A stretch of DNA of 64,000 bases from Pararhizobium_B sp963760965 (GTDB taxonomy: Bacteria > Pseudomonadota > Alphaproteobacteria > Rhizobiales > Rhizobiaceae), in NCBI GenBank assembly GCA_963760965.1, contig CAVXEW010000007.1, positions 1 through 64,000 on the forward strand, read 5' to 3'. Of this stretch, positions 35,913 to 45,107 are shown in pieces. The notes beneath the pieces are model-generated. The model did not search any database, had not been told where the DNA came from, and worked only from the letters and a program-made list of their open reading frames with translations. The stretch's first letter is position 1. Each line of letters opens with the position of its first letter. The translations under genes were made by a program, and so were the position numbers.

Positions 35913-36764
35913 TCAGACTGCTCGCGTCGTCTGCGATCGTTTCAAGCCCTTGAAGTGCTTCGTCCGCTCGACAAGAGCTTCTTCAGTGGGCAAACGCTCC
36001 ATCGAACTGGCCCCGAAGAAGCCGTGACAGTCGGGGCATGCGGCAAAGACCTGTTCGACGTCGGCCGGCGCCGCAATCGCGCCTCCGTGACAAAGGACGA
36101 TGATGTCCCGACGCACGGAAAGCGCGGCCGAAGCGATTTCATTGATGCGGTCGATGCAGCCCTCTATCGAGGGAGCCGTTCGCGCCCCGATCGTTCCGCC
36201 GACCGTCAGCCCCATATGGGCCACGATGACGTCCGCGCCGGCCTCGGCCATGGCGCGCGCATCGTCCTCGCTGAAGACGTAGGGCGTCGTCAGCAAGTCG
36301 GCCTCGCGGGCGCGGCGTATCAAATCGACCTCGAGCCCGTAACCCATCGACGTTTCTTCCAGGTTCATGCGAAACACGCCGTCGATCAGTCCGACAGTTG
36401 GAAAATTCTGGACGCCCGAGAACCCGAGGGCCTTCAGCTTGGCGAGGAAATAGTCGAAATTACAGAACGGGTCGGTTCCGTTGACGCCCGCTATGACGGG
36501 CGTGTGGCGGACCACCGGAAGCACCTCGCTGGCCATCTCCACGACGACGTCGTTGGCGTTTCCATAGGCAAGCAGGCCGGCCAGCGAACCGCGCCCGGCC
36601 ATGCGGTAGCGACCGGAATTGTAGATGATGATGAGATCGATGCCGCCGGCTTCCTCGCATTTTGCGGAAAGTCCTGTGCCGGCACCACCGCCGATGATCG
36701 GCTGACCGCGGCCGATCGCAGCATGAAACCGATCGAGAATATCCTGTCTCGCAATTTTCGGCAT
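35913..36764 (-). CDS. phosphoenolpyruvate hydrolase-family TIM-barrel protein
   Basis: A 283-residue protein of the PEP-hydrolase-like family (Pfam PF09370). It has IGGGAGTGLSAKCEEAGGID, LIIIYNSGRYRMAGRGSLAG, HTPVIAGVNGTDPFCNFDYF, GFSGVQNFPTVGLIDG, ADVIVAHMGLTVGG, IIVLCHGGAIAAPADVEQ and HGFFGASSMERLP. The family is related to isocitrate-lyase/PEP-mutase-like or aldolase barrels; its real substrate is unsettled. The gene starts 4 bases after the Tm-1-like gene; this pair is also seen together, or fused, in other organisms, which indicates one complex or two consecutive steps. Confidence 0.85.
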   Translation of the reverse strand: MPKIARQDILDRFHAAIGRGQPIIGGGAGTGLSAKCEEAGGIDLIIIYNSGRYRMAGRGSLAGLLAYGNANDVVVEMASEVLPVVRHTPVIAGVNGTDPFCNFDYFLAKLKALGFSGVQNFPTVGLIDGVFRMNLEETSMGYGLEVDLIRRAREADLLTTPYVFSEDDARAMAEAGADVIVAHMGLTVGGTIGARTAPSIEGCIDRINEIASAALSVRRDIIVLCHGGAIAAPADVEQVFAACPDCHGFFGASSMERLPTEEALVERTKHFKGLKRSQTTRAV

Positions 36765-36767
36765 GGG

Positions 36768-37991
36768 TTATACCTCGCTGTAAACCTCTCGGAAATTCGC
36801 AACCAGGGCCGCCGCGAACATCGGATCGTTGATTTCCAACGGAAGGCGAACGAGTTGGCGATTGGCTGCCGGCTGGAACCCCTCTTCGATGGCCGAAAAT
36901 AGTGCCGCGTCGGCTGCCGGGTCGTGAAACGGCTGTCCAGGGCTATCGAGCAGCGACACGCCCTTCTCCGGTATGAGGAACCGGAGAGGCCCCTTGAAAC
37001 GATTGAGCCTTTCGACGATCCACCGCCCCATCGCGGCGTTTTCTTCCGGGGTCGTGCGCATCAGGGTGACCGCGGGGTTGTGCGCGTAGAAGAGTCTTCC
37101 GGAATAACGCGAGGGCACGGTTTCCGGCGGCCCGAAATTGATCATGTCGAGGGCGCCGCAGGACCCCACATAGGGAATATTATGCCGCGCGAAGACCCCG
37201 AGCCGGTCCTCGCCGGCGGGGAACACGCCGCCGAAAAGAAGGTCGCAGACTTCGGTAGTGGTGACGTCCAGCACGCCGGCGAGCAGCCTCGAGTCGGCGA
37301 GCTTCTCCAGCGACTGACCGCCGGTCCCCGTAGCGTGGAACACCAGGCACTCGAAGTCCGACTGGAGTTCCTCGGTCACCCCGCGCACGCAGGGGGTGGT
37401 CACGCCGAACATCGTAAGGCCGATCGCCGGCTGGTCCGGCTGGTCGGCTGAAGCCGGCGGCTGGCGCACCATCCCGGCCATTGCATGAGCGGCATTGGCA
37501 AGCACGAGCCTCGATATCCGGTTGAGCCCGGAAATGTCGGTGACGGAGTACATCGTCAGGACATCGCTGGCGCCAAGGCCCAGGTCGACGGCTCCTGCAG
37601 CGATCGTCGACACGAGAATCTTCGGCAGTCCGATCGGCAGGGCCCGCATCCCGGTTGCCAGGAGAGCCGTCCCGCCCGATCCGCCCAGGCCGATCAGGCC
37701 TGCCATGTCCGTCGTGCTCACGACGAACCGTTGGAAGGCCTCCGACATCGCGGCGACAGCCGAGCCACGGTCATTGGTGAAGACGGCCTGTCGCCCGCCG
37801 GGGTGGTGTTCGGCCACGTCTTCGGCGGAAAAGGTTGTTCCGCCCGGTGGCTGTCCGGTGGAAAGATCGACCGTGGCTACTCGCAGGCCCTCGTCCGCAA
37901 GCCTGTCGGCAACGTAGCCGAGTTCACGCTGCTTCGTGTCCCACGTTCCGGCCACATAGATCCGGCCTTCCGACGCTTTCATCCCGCTCAT
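36768..37991 (-). CDS. Tm-1-like ATP-binding protein (UPF0261)
   Basis: A 407-residue protein of the UPF0261/Tm-1-like family. It shows IYVAGTWDTKQRELGYVADR, MAGLIGLGGSGGTALLATGM, GLPKILVSTIAAGAVDLGLG, LTMFGVTTPCVRGVTEEL, CLVFHATGTGGQSLEKLADS and VGSCGALDMINFG. The plant member Tm-1 binds ATP and inhibits a viral helicase, but the bacterial role is unknown. It lies between the importer permeases and the PEP-hydrolase-like gene in one operon, so a catabolic role on the imported compound is the natural reading. No signal peptide. Confidence 0.85.
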   Translation of the reverse strand: MSGMKASEGRIYVAGTWDTKQRELGYVADRLADEGLRVATVDLSTGQPPGGTTFSAEDVAEHHPGGRQAVFTNDRGSAVAAMSEAFQRFVVSTTDMAGLIGLGGSGGTALLATGMRALPIGLPKILVSTIAAGAVDLGLGASDVLTMYSVTDISGLNRISRLVLANAAHAMAGMVRQPPASADQPDQPAIGLTMFGVTTPCVRGVTEELQSDFECLVFHATGTGGQSLEKLADSRLLAGVLDVTTTEVCDLLFGGVFPAGEDRLGVFARHNIPYVGSCGALDMINFGPPETVPSRYSGRLFYAHNPAVTLMRTTPEENAAMGRWIVERLNRFKGPLRFLIPEKGVSLLDSPGQPFHDPAADAALFSAIEEGFQPAANRQLVRLPLEINDPMFAAALVANFREVYSEV

Positions 37992-38058
37992 GCTTCCCTC
38001 CGGGCACGCCCGAACCGAGCAGGCAATGCCGCCACGAGGTGCGGGAACGCGAGACCGG

Positions 38059-38937
38059 TCATTTCAGCGCTCCAGCCGTCAGGCCGGCGACGATCCTGCG
38101 CTGCATGAACAGGAAGACGATCAGGATCGGCAGGACGAAAATCGATGAAAAGGCCATGACGTTCTGCCAGTCCGCGATTTCCGATCCGACAAAACTGTAG
38201 ATGCCGACGGTCGCCGGCAGGCGCTCCTGGCTGCTCAGCAGCGTCAGCGGATAGACGAATTGCCCGTATGCCTGGATGAAGCTCAGGATGCCGATGACGA
38301 TCAGCGGAATCTTCATCATCGGCAGGACGATCATCCGGAAGGTCTGCCACTGGTTGCAGCCGTCGACGGCAGAGGCTTCCTCAAGCTCGTAGGGCACCTG
38401 CCGGAACATCGGGCGCAGGATCACGAGGGCGAAGGCAAGCGTCTTCGACGTCGTCGCCAGGATCACCGCCGTATAGGTGTCGATGATGCCAATCGAGCGG
38501 AAGATGATGAAGATCGGCGTCGCCAGCAGCGCCTCCGGAAAGACCTGAAGCATCAGTACGACGACGAGGAGGACGTCGACGAGCCTGGTCCGCAGGCGGC
38601 TCATGGCGTAGGCTCCGGCCGATCCAAGCAGCAGCGTCAGCACGGTCGTCGGGAGCGAGATGATGAGACTGTTCCAAAGATATCTCATCACGTTCTCCCG
38701 GAAGAAGATGTAGTCGAACAACTCCAGGGAGATGTGTCGCGGAAAGAGCGTGGGCGGATTGGCGAAGATTTCGGCAGCCGACTTGAAGCTCGAGATGAAC
38801 ATCCAATAGATCGGAAACAGGTAGAGCAGCACGCAGACCGCGCCGATGACGGTGAGGAAGAGATTGGCTGCCGGGGACGCGTTCCCCGCCAACCGGATGC
38901 GCGGCCAGCTGAACGTCGCGGCTCTCGTTTCGGCCAT
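38059..38937 (-). CDS. carbohydrate ABC transporter permease, MalG-type
   Basis: A 292-residue CUT1 permease with six transmembrane helices, e.g. LFLTVIGAVCVLLYLFPIYW and ILSFIQAYGQFVYPLTLL. The cytoplasmic EAA loop reads ELEEASAVDGCNQWQTFRMI, the contact with the ATPase. ATG 38937 lies 6 bases downstream of the MalF-type stop; a TTG at 38946 overlapping that stop is also possible. Its ATPase partner is probably the UgpC/MsmK-type protein encoded at 48888, in the facing operon of the same cluster. Confidence 0.9.
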   Translation of the reverse strand: MAETRAATFSWPRIRLAGNASPAANLFLTVIGAVCVLLYLFPIYWMFISSFKSAAEIFANPPTLFPRHISLELFDYIFFRENVMRYLWNSLIISLPTTVLTLLLGSAGAYAMSRLRTRLVDVLLVVVLMLQVFPEALLATPIFIIFRSIGIIDTYTAVILATTSKTLAFALVILRPMFRQVPYELEEASAVDGCNQWQTFRMIVLPMMKIPLIVIGILSFIQAYGQFVYPLTLLSSQERLPATVGIYSFVGSEIADWQNVMAFSSIFVLPILIVFLFMQRRIVAGLTAGALK

Positions 38938-38942
38938 GGATC

Positions 38943-39827
38943 TCAAAGGTTGGCCTCCCGCTTGAGCGTGCGCACGTAGAGAAGCGCCACTCCGAACACG
39001 ATGAAGAAGGCGAAGGTCCCCACCGCCGAACCCAGTCCGAACTCGAACTGCTGGAACGAGAACTGGTAGGAGAACAGCGGCAGGACGTTGCTCGAGTCGA
39101 GCGGACCGCCCTGGGTCATGGTGAAGATGAGGTCGAAGGCCCGCATCGTGTAGATGATCACGAGACAGGCGACCGCAAGAAGCGTCGGGGCGAGTGCCGG
39201 CAGGGTGATGAACCAGAAGCGGGCAATGGGCCCCGCGCCATCGAGTTCAGCTGCCTCGTACTGCTCCTGGCCGATGCTCGTCAGCCCGGCGGCGATCAGG
39301 ATCATCGCGAACGGCACGCCGAACCAGATGTTTGCCAGCGTGACGGAGAGGAGCGACACCGAGGGGTCGGACAGCCAGTGGATCGGTCCGGAGTAGAACG
39401 GCAGGAACGACAGGATGAAGTTGGCGAGGCCGTAGTCGGTTGCGAATATCCACTTCCAGAGCGCTCCGACGACCAGCGCAGGCAGCATCCAGCCGGCCAG
39501 GACGATGCCGCGCATGAAGCCGGCGCCGGGAAACCTCTGGGCGAAGAAGAGCGCAGCCGCCAGCCCAATTCCCACCTGGCCGACCATGTTCGCGAAGACG
39601 AAGATCAGCGAGTTCATGAAGACTTCGCGAAAATAGGGATTGGCGAGCGCCTCGCGATAGTTCGCCAGCCCGACGAAGGGCCTGGCAAGCCGGGCGATGT
39701 TGCCGATATTGACGTCCTGAACGCTCATCATGAGGTTGTAGACGATAGGAAAGCCGACAAGCAGCAGCAGGTAGCCGACAGGCACCAGAAGGAAGACGTA
39801 AAGCAGTGGCGAGCGTCCGATCCCCAT
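38943..39827 (-). CDS. carbohydrate ABC transporter permease, MalF-type
   Basis: A 294-residue CUT1 permease. It starts MGIGRSPLLYVFLLVPVGYL and has the EAA loop QYEAAELDGAGPIARFWFIT, with TQGGPLDSSNVLPLFSYQFS near the end, a typical MalF/UgpA-like sequence. ATG 39827 has a textbook CGGAGGAGAGAG upstream; an earlier in-frame start would overlap the binding-protein gene and cross the hairpin. Works with the MalG-type permease encoded next. Confidence 0.9.
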   Translation of the reverse strand: MGIGRSPLLYVFLLVPVGYLLLLVGFPIVYNLMMSVQDVNIGNIARLARPFVGLANYREALANPYFREVFMNSLIFVFANMVGQVGIGLAAALFFAQRFPGAGFMRGIVLAGWMLPALVVGALWKWIFATDYGLANFILSFLPFYSGPIHWLSDPSVSLLSVTLANIWFGVPFAMILIAAGLTSIGQEQYEAAELDGAGPIARFWFITLPALAPTLLAVACLVIIYTMRAFDLIFTMTQGGPLDSSNVLPLFSYQFSFQQFEFGLGSAVGTFAFFIVFGVALLYVRTLKREANL

Positions 39828-39856
39828 CTCTCTCCTCCGACGTCGCGGGAATGAAG

Positions 39857-39882
39857 GGAGCGGGACGAGGACGTCCCGCTCC
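39857..39882 (-). promoter_or_regulatory. intercistronic hairpin after the binding-protein gene
   Basis: GGAGCGGGACG (39857-39867), loop AGGA, and CGTCCCGCTCC (39872-39882) form a perfect 11-bp stem in the 70-base gap between binding protein and permease genes. It has no T-tract. Likely to protect the upstream mRNA end or reduce read-through, giving more binding protein than permease. Confidence 0.65.
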
Positions 39883-39897
39883 TGCTCGACCGGCAGC

Positions 39898-41136
39898 CTA
39901 TTCGCCGCCAAGCGGCGTCTTCGCCAGGATCGGCTCGATCTTCGCAGCGGCTTCCTTGAGGGCCTTGCCGGCCGGTTCCTGCCCGGTCAACGCTTGCTGC
40001 ATGGCGATCTGGATGGCGCGGGAAATCGTCGGCCATTCCGGATGGGGGCCACGCGCCCTTGCCGTTTCCAGCTGCTTGCGGAAGACGGCATAGGCTTTCG
40101 GCCATTCCGGGTTCTTGATGACGATGTCGGACCGCGGAGCGATGCGGCCGGTCTTCCAGCCATTGTTCAGGATCGACGCCTGCGACATGAATTCGATGAA
40201 CTTGAACGCGCCATCGACATCCTTGGCGCCCTTGGGGATGACGAAGTCGTAGCCGCCGAGGGACGAGGCATGGATATTCTTGTCGGCCTTCACCGGCAGG
40301 ACGGCCACGCGCCAGTCGAATTTCGTCTTCTGGCTCATACGCGGCAGTTCCCAGGGGCCGCCGAGCGCCATGGCGGAGTTGCCTGCCATAAACGTGTTGG
40401 TCACTTCGTACTGACGTTCGTTGATCACGTCGCGCGAAGCATAACCCTTCTTGACGAAGTCGACCCAGAACTGCAGGGCCTCGGCTGCCTCCGGCTGGTC
40501 GAGCTTATCGATCGAACCGCCGTTCTGATAGAGGAAGGGCAGCCACTGGAAGGGGCCTTCCTCGTTTGCCGTGGCGCAAAAGGCAAAGCCGTAGACATGG
40601 CGCGCCGGGTCGGTCAGCTTCTTGGCGTCTGCCATGAGCTCCTTCCAGGTGCGAGGCGGCTTGTCGGGATCGAGCCCGGCTTTGCGGAACATGTCGGCGT
40701 TGTAGTAGAGCGCGATGGTGTTGGCATCGCGGGGGACGCCGTAGACTTTGCCCTTCCATGTGACCGAGTTCCATGGCCCCTTGAAGTAGACCTTCGCATT
40801 GATCTGCTTCGAGTTCTTGACACGGTCGGTGACATCTTCCAGGGCACCCTGAGCCGAGAAGCTCGTCACAACAGGGCTGTCGATCGTCGCAAGATCCGGA
40901 ACCTCCCCCGATGCGACGGCCCGCACCAGTTCCGTGGCGATCTGCGGCCCCGGAACGACGCGCGCCTCGACCCGGTATTGGTCCTGCGAGGCGTTGAACT
41001 TCTTGATTCCGCCATAGATCATGTCGGTCTCGAGGGTGAACGGATGCCAAAGCGTGACGGTCTTCGGCTGGGCGTGGGCCACGCCGGCGGTCAGCGCGAT
41101 CGCTGCCATGGCCGGCGGCAAAATTTTCCTCAACAA
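39898..41136 (-). CDS. carbohydrate ABC transporter substrate-binding protein
   Basis: A 412-residue exported SBP_bac_1 protein of a CUT1 importer. The signal peptide is about residues 1-22 (LPPAMAAIALTAGVAHA-Q). It then shows TVTLWHPFTLETDMIYGGI, ARVVPGPQIATELVRAVASG, GKVYGVPRDANTIALYYNAD, FMAGNSAMALGGPWELPRM and KDVDGAFKFIEFMSQ. The preferred start is TTG 41136 with GAGGAGG 5 bases upstream (TTG 41133 is equally possible); the ATGs further out give no proper signal peptide. First gene of the six-gene minus-strand operon; a tandem TGGG motif lies 96 bases upstream. Confidence 0.9.
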   Translation of the reverse strand: MLRKILPPAMAAIALTAGVAHAQPKTVTLWHPFTLETDMIYGGIKKFNASQDQYRVEARVVPGPQIATELVRAVASGEVPDLATIDSPVVTSFSAQGALEDVTDRVKNSKQINAKVYFKGPWNSVTWKGKVYGVPRDANTIALYYNADMFRKAGLDPDKPPRTWKELMADAKKLTDPARHVYGFAFCATANEEGPFQWLPFLYQNGGSIDKLDQPEAAEALQFWVDFVKKGYASRDVINERQYEVTNTFMAGNSAMALGGPWELPRMSQKTKFDWRVAVLPVKADKNIHASSLGGYDFVIPKGAKDVDGAFKFIEFMSQASILNNGWKTGRIAPRSDIVIKNPEWPKAYAVFRKQLETARARGPHPEWPTISRAIQIAMQQALTGQEPAGKALKEAAAKIEPILAKTPLGGE

Positions 41137-41231
41137 TGTATCCTCCTCCCGTTTCAGGGGCATTCCCCAAGACTTCACTGAAAAACTCTGCGCGCTGCCG
41201 CAAACGGCTTCAACAGCGCCTTACCCGCATA

Positions 41232-41246
41232 TGGGAAAAATTGGGT
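41232..41246. promoter_or_regulatory. tandem TGGG motif, candidate operator (site 1)
   Basis: TGGGAAAAATTGGGT carries two TGGG boxes exactly 10 bases apart in the short gap before the importer operon. The same arrangement occurs at 45867 in the other regulated gap of this gene cluster and nowhere obvious in coding sequence nearby. Likely bound by the cluster's own regulator (42166-44046). Confidence 0.5.
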
Positions 41247-41265
41247 ACTCACCGCAGCGCGCGGA

Positions 41266-42169
41266 TCAGGCCGGATTGGGAACGTACGTGCCGCCCCTGC
41301 AACGCTTCAGATATTCGAGGGCATAGACCTGCCCGGTCATTTCGAGGTCTTCGCAGTAGACGGGGTCGTGCCATCCCTCGATGTCGATGGAGTTCCGGTA
41401 GCCGGCCTTGCGGAGATCGCTGATGATGAGCGTCCAGTCGCTGTCCCCGAAGCCTGGGGTCCGATGATGGGCGAACGGCTCTCTTCCGCGCGCGCCGCTG
41501 GTTCGCACGACCTCCCAGCGCACGGTTGCGTCCTTCCCGTGGACGTGGAAGATCTTGCCCGCCCACTGCCGCAGCTGAGGCATCGGGTCCATCAGATAGC
41601 AGAGCGCGTGGCAGGGTTCCCATTCCAGTCCGATGTTGTCGAGCGGAAGCGCGTCGAACATCAGTTCCCATGCATCCGGATTGTGGGCGATGTTCCAGTC
41701 GCCGGTTTGCCAGTCACCCCTCATCGGGCAGTTTTCGAAGGCAATCTTCAGGCCGCGGTCGGCCGCCCGCAGCGCAAGCTCTCCCCAGACTTCCTTGTAC
41801 CGTGGCAGGCTCTCCTCGATCGGCCTGTCTCGAATCCGCCCGGTGAAGCCGCCGATCGTGGTGGCGCCGAAATGGTGGGCATTGTCGATGAGCAGCTTCC
41901 AGGCCTGAAGCGTCTCCCTGTCGGCCTCGGTCGAACCCAGCGGATTGCCGAAGAGGCCGAGCGTGGGGATGATCACGTCCGCGTCCCCGATCGCCTCCTT
42001 CAGTTCAGCCGCGAGGCGAGGGAGGTCCTTGCCGGACAGGGTCTGCCAGAAGTAGGGCTGGATCGAACTCGAAACCGTGCGGAACGATCTGCCGCACATA
42101 GCCGGCCGGATCGGACGCGTTGCACTTGACCATGGTACCGATGCGGATGTTTCGGACGGGATCGTTCAT
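41266..42169 (-). pseudogene. sugar phosphate isomerase/epimerase (xylose isomerase-like barrel), frameshifted
   Basis: The N-terminus from ATG 42169 reads MNDPVRNIRIGTMVKCNASD and AGYVRQIVPHGFE. Then one extra base near 42063 (GAGTTCGATCC) moves the frame, and SIQPYFWQTLSGKDLPRLA continues with DADVIIPTLGLFGNPLGS, KIAFENCPMRGDW, NIGLEWEPCHALCYLMDPM, KIFHVHGKDA and NSIDIEGWHDPVY to 41266. These include the metal-binding Glu, His and Glu of AP-endonuclease-2-type sugar epimerases. The ATG overlaps the regulator stop (ATGA), which supports the start. Everything but one base is intact, so check the sequence before calling it dead. Confidence 0.8.
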
Positions 42170-44046
42170 CTGGATGCACCTTTTTCTTCATTGCGGCGTC
42201 TTGGCGTCCTTGCGGCATCCCGAGAGCTCACCGCACCTCCCGGACTGGGCGAGAGGCCGTAGGCGCGCATCTTGTTATAGAGGGTCTTTCGGGAGATACC
42301 CAGATAGCTCGCGGTTTCGCCCCGGCGGAAGCGGTTGTGGCGCAGGCCTTCGAGCAGCCATTCTTTTTCCGAAGAAAAGGAGGAGCGGCGCGAGAAGCCG
42401 TCTTCGGCGCGGGAAGCAAGGCTTATGTCGTCGGGCATCACCACATCGCCGGAACTGACGACCAGGGCACGCTTCAGGATCGATTTCAGTTCCCTGAGGT
42501 TGCCGGGCCAGTGATAATCCACGAGCTTCCGGTAGGCGCTCGGGTCGAGGCTCTTCGACGGGCTCGCCATCTCCCTCTGGAGCGAGGCGAGCGTCTCGCC
42601 GATCAGCGTCGGCAGGTCGTCCCGGCGATCGCGCAGCGGCGGCACCCTGATCACGAAGCAGCCGAGCCACTTGGCGAAGCGAGGCTCGAGCCGTCGTCCC
42701 GGAGCCTTCAGCGCATCTTCGTCCGCCACGGCAAGGAAGCGGACATCGAGAGACATAGCCTCGCTTCCGCCCAGACGCCAGAAGCGGCGGCTCTCGATCG
42801 CCTCCACAAGCTGTCTTTGAACCGAGATATCCAGTTCATGGACGTCGTCGAGGAGGATGGAGGATTCGCGGGCTATCTCGAGCCAGCTCAGGCGGTTCTT
42901 GACCGCGCTCGGGTGGGCGCCTGCCATGCAGCCGAAGAGATCGAGCTTGAACCGTTCCGTGGCCGACTCCCGGCACGAAAGGGTGACGAGATCGCCGCCC
43001 TTGCGGCGTCCCAGCGCATGGAGCGCCCTTGCCAGTTCCCGGCGCCCGGTTCCCGGCTCTCCGACGATCAGCACGGGATGGTCCGTGCCGGCCAGTCGCG
43101 AGAACAGGGAGCGCGCGTCCTCGACCGCCGGCGCGTGTCCCCAGAGGGTCAGCGGAAAGGATGGCTTGTGGAAGCCCCTCTCGAGGTCGTCGATACGGTC
43201 GTGCAGGTATCCGATCGCCTTGAACGCCGCAGTCACGACTTCCATGGCGCTCTCCGACGGCACCCTGTCGATCGTCGAGCCGCCGATGTAGCCGTCGACC
43301 TTGGCAATCCGGCACAGATCCTCCAGCTGCTGGGGATTGACGATCGGCCCCCCCTCGACCATGCAACTCGTCTGCGGAGAGATCGAGCGGACTTCACGGG
43401 CAATCTTGCTCGCCATCAGCGCCGCCTCGTCCACTCGCAGGGTCGTTTCGACGCCGAACACGCCGCCCATGTTCCAGCCCAGGTCGATGTTGACCATGTC
43501 CACGCCGATCCGGGCCGCGGAGCTCGCTTCCTCGATCGTGTGCGTATAGGCAAGGCTCGCGAGGCCGTGGCGTTTCGCGAGAGACAGGAACTCGAGTTCC
43601 CGGCCGAAGCCGAGGCCGTTGTCTTCCAGGAACTGCCTGTATGCCCCACCGATCAGCACCGACGTCGGAAAGTTCACGACGCCGCTGAATCCGGCCTCCG
43701 AAATGCTCCCCATGAGGTCGGCGAGGTCGATCCGCGGGTCGAAGACGGCGGCGCCGAAGAAAACGGGCACGGTTGCGCGGGGCAGGATTTCGGAAGACGC
43801 GAAATCCATGACGAGAGAATTGTTCTCCCGGAACGGCAGCATCGCCGCAAGCGATGGCGCTCCCATGCAGCGCAGCCTTCCGGCGCTCAGGGCCAGAAGG
43901 AAGTCGGCACCGCCGCGCATCGCCGACTGGGCCGCCATGCCAGTGCCGATCGCCGCACCGACGAGGAAGCGCCGGCGCGCGGGGTCGCGTCGGAATTCCT
44001 GCCCGTCGCGCCCGGGCGGAGCTGGACTGCTAGGCGGCTGTTTCAT
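42166..44046 (-). CDS. regulator: PEP-hydrolase-like barrel fused to degenerate AAA+ and Fis HTH
   Basis: A 626-residue protein. Residues 17-295 are a PEP-hydrolase-family barrel (FLLALSAGRLRCMGAPSLAA; GFSGVVNFPTSVLIGGAYRQ; GGSTIDRVPSE). This matches the enzyme at 35913 segment by segment. Residues 300-545 resemble a sigma-54-activator AAA+ module. However, Walker A is GEPGTGRRE (329-337), with Arg in place of the ATP-binding Lys, and the sigma-54 contact loop GAFTGA is GAHPSA (376-381); Walker B is SILLDD. A Fis-type helix-turn-helix ends it (NRFRRGETASYLGISRKTLY). It probably binds DNA and senses a ligand through the barrel without classic sigma-54 activation. The start overlaps the dehydrogenase gene by 17 bases. 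Confidence 0.85.
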   Translation of the reverse strand: MKQPPSSPAPPGRDGQEFRRDPARRRFLVGAAIGTGMAAQSAMRGGADFLLALSAGRLRCMGAPSLAAMLPFRENNSLVMDFASSEILPRATVPVFFGAAVFDPRIDLADLMGSISEAGFSGVVNFPTSVLIGGAYRQFLEDNGLGFGRELEFLSLAKRHGLASLAYTHTIEEASSAARIGVDMVNIDLGWNMGGVFGVETTLRVDEAALMASKIAREVRSISPQTSCMVEGGPIVNPQQLEDLCRIAKVDGYIGGSTIDRVPSESAMEVVTAAFKAIGYLHDRIDDLERGFHKPSFPLTLWGHAPAVEDARSLFSRLAGTDHPVLIVGEPGTGRRELARALHALGRRKGGDLVTLSCRESATERFKLDLFGCMAGAHPSAVKNRLSWLEIARESSILLDDVHELDISVQRQLVEAIESRRFWRLGGSEAMSLDVRFLAVADEDALKAPGRRLEPRFAKWLGCFVIRVPPLRDRRDDLPTLIGETLASLQREMASPSKSLDPSAYRKLVDYHWPGNLRELKSILKRALVVSSGDVVMPDDISLASRAEDGFSRRSSFSSEKEWLLEGLRHNRFRRGETASYLGISRKTLYNKMRAYGLSPSPGGAVSSRDAARTPRRRNEEKGASR

Positions 44047-45103
44047 GCGCGCTTATGTACTCGCCTATGTCGATGGGCCTGCCGGTCTTCTGGCTTTCGA
44101 TCCCGGCAAAGATCAAGGCGGCAGCCTGCAGGTTGGCTGCTACATTGGTCTCCATCTGCGGGCCGCCGTCCAGCCAGTTGCAGAACTTTTCGATCAGCCA
44201 GGTATTCAGCCACTTGGGCTGGGTAATCAACTGGATCTTCTGGCCCTGGCCCTCGCGGTTGCGCTGTCGCACAAGGTCGCAGCGGGAGAAGACCTCGATC
44301 TCGCGGTTGTTCAGGATCGCCGTCCCGAACTCGCAGTCGACCCGCACATACTCCTTGGTCCAGTCGTTCAGCCCGACCGCGGAGGACGACGTTCCCTCGT
44401 AGATGCCGCGAACGCCGTTTTCGAACGTCATCATCACGATGCCATCCGTGTCACCAGCATACTCGGCCCAGTCCGGCTTCCAGGTGCTCGCAAGGATGGT
44501 GGAGCATTTCGCGCCGGCATAGTCGGCGACGAGATCGAGATGATGAACCGCTCCCTCTATCATCAGCGGATCCTGCATCGTATGACGGAACAGCGCTCCC
44601 CAGGCGAGATGGGCACGCAGATCGGACGCATATCGGCAGCTGACGGTGTTGACCCGTCCGAGCTTTCCCGAGCGGACGATCGCGCGCAGGGTCGTCTTGT
44701 CCTGGTCGAAGCGGTGACTCATCGTGACTGCCATCTTCCGCCCGGCTCGCCTGACCTTGTCGGCGATCCGGATCGACCCGGCCATCGTGTCCGCAATCGG
44801 CTTCTCGCAGAGAATATCGACGCCGTGCTCGATCGCAAGGTCGACGATCTCCTCGTGATGGTTCGGCGGCACGACGATGGTGCAGAAGTCCGCCGGGTGC
44901 TTGGCAAAGGCCGCCGCAGCGTCGGTGTAGCAGCACTCGGGAGGAAGGTTCAGCGCCTGAGCGGCGAATGAGAGCGCCTTCTCGTCGACGTCGACGACGG
45001 CCACGACCTCGATGGTGCCGTCGGCGATGTTGCGAGCAAGGAACTCGGTGCACCAGCGGCGCCCGAATGTCCCGACTCCGACATGGATCACTTTCCTGGT
45101 CAT
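44030..45103 (-). CDS. Gfo/Idh/MocA family oxidoreductase
   Basis: A 357-residue NAD(P)-dependent dehydrogenase. It has VIHVGVGTFGRRWCTEFLAR (Rossmann), VVPPNHHEEIVDLAIEHG and the EKPIADTMAGS motif (about residue 98-108). MIEGAVHHLDLVADYAGA at about 185 carries the catalytic-region His residues. Likely acts on a sugar or sugar acid released by the GH31 enzyme. ATG 45103 with GGAGAGGGTG upstream, 4 bases after the cupin stop. The 3' end overlaps the regulator gene start, so all four genes from the cupin down form one operon. Confidence 0.88.
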   Translation of the reverse strand: MTRKVIHVGVGTFGRRWCTEFLARNIADGTIEVVAVVDVDEKALSFAAQALNLPPECCYTDAAAAFAKHPADFCTIVVPPNHHEEIVDLAIEHGVDILCEKPIADTMAGSIRIADKVRRAGRKMAVTMSHRFDQDKTTLRAIVRSGKLGRVNTVSCRYASDLRAHLAWGALFRHTMQDPLMIEGAVHHLDLVADYAGAKCSTILASTWKPDWAEYAGDTDGIVMMTFENGVRGIYEGTSSSAVGLNDWTKEYVRVDCEFGTAILNNREIEVFSRCDLVRQRNREGQGQKIQLITQPKWLNTWLIEKFCNWLDGGPQMETNVAANLQAAALIFAGIESQKTGRPIDIGEYISAHETAA

Positions 45104-45107
45104 GCTT

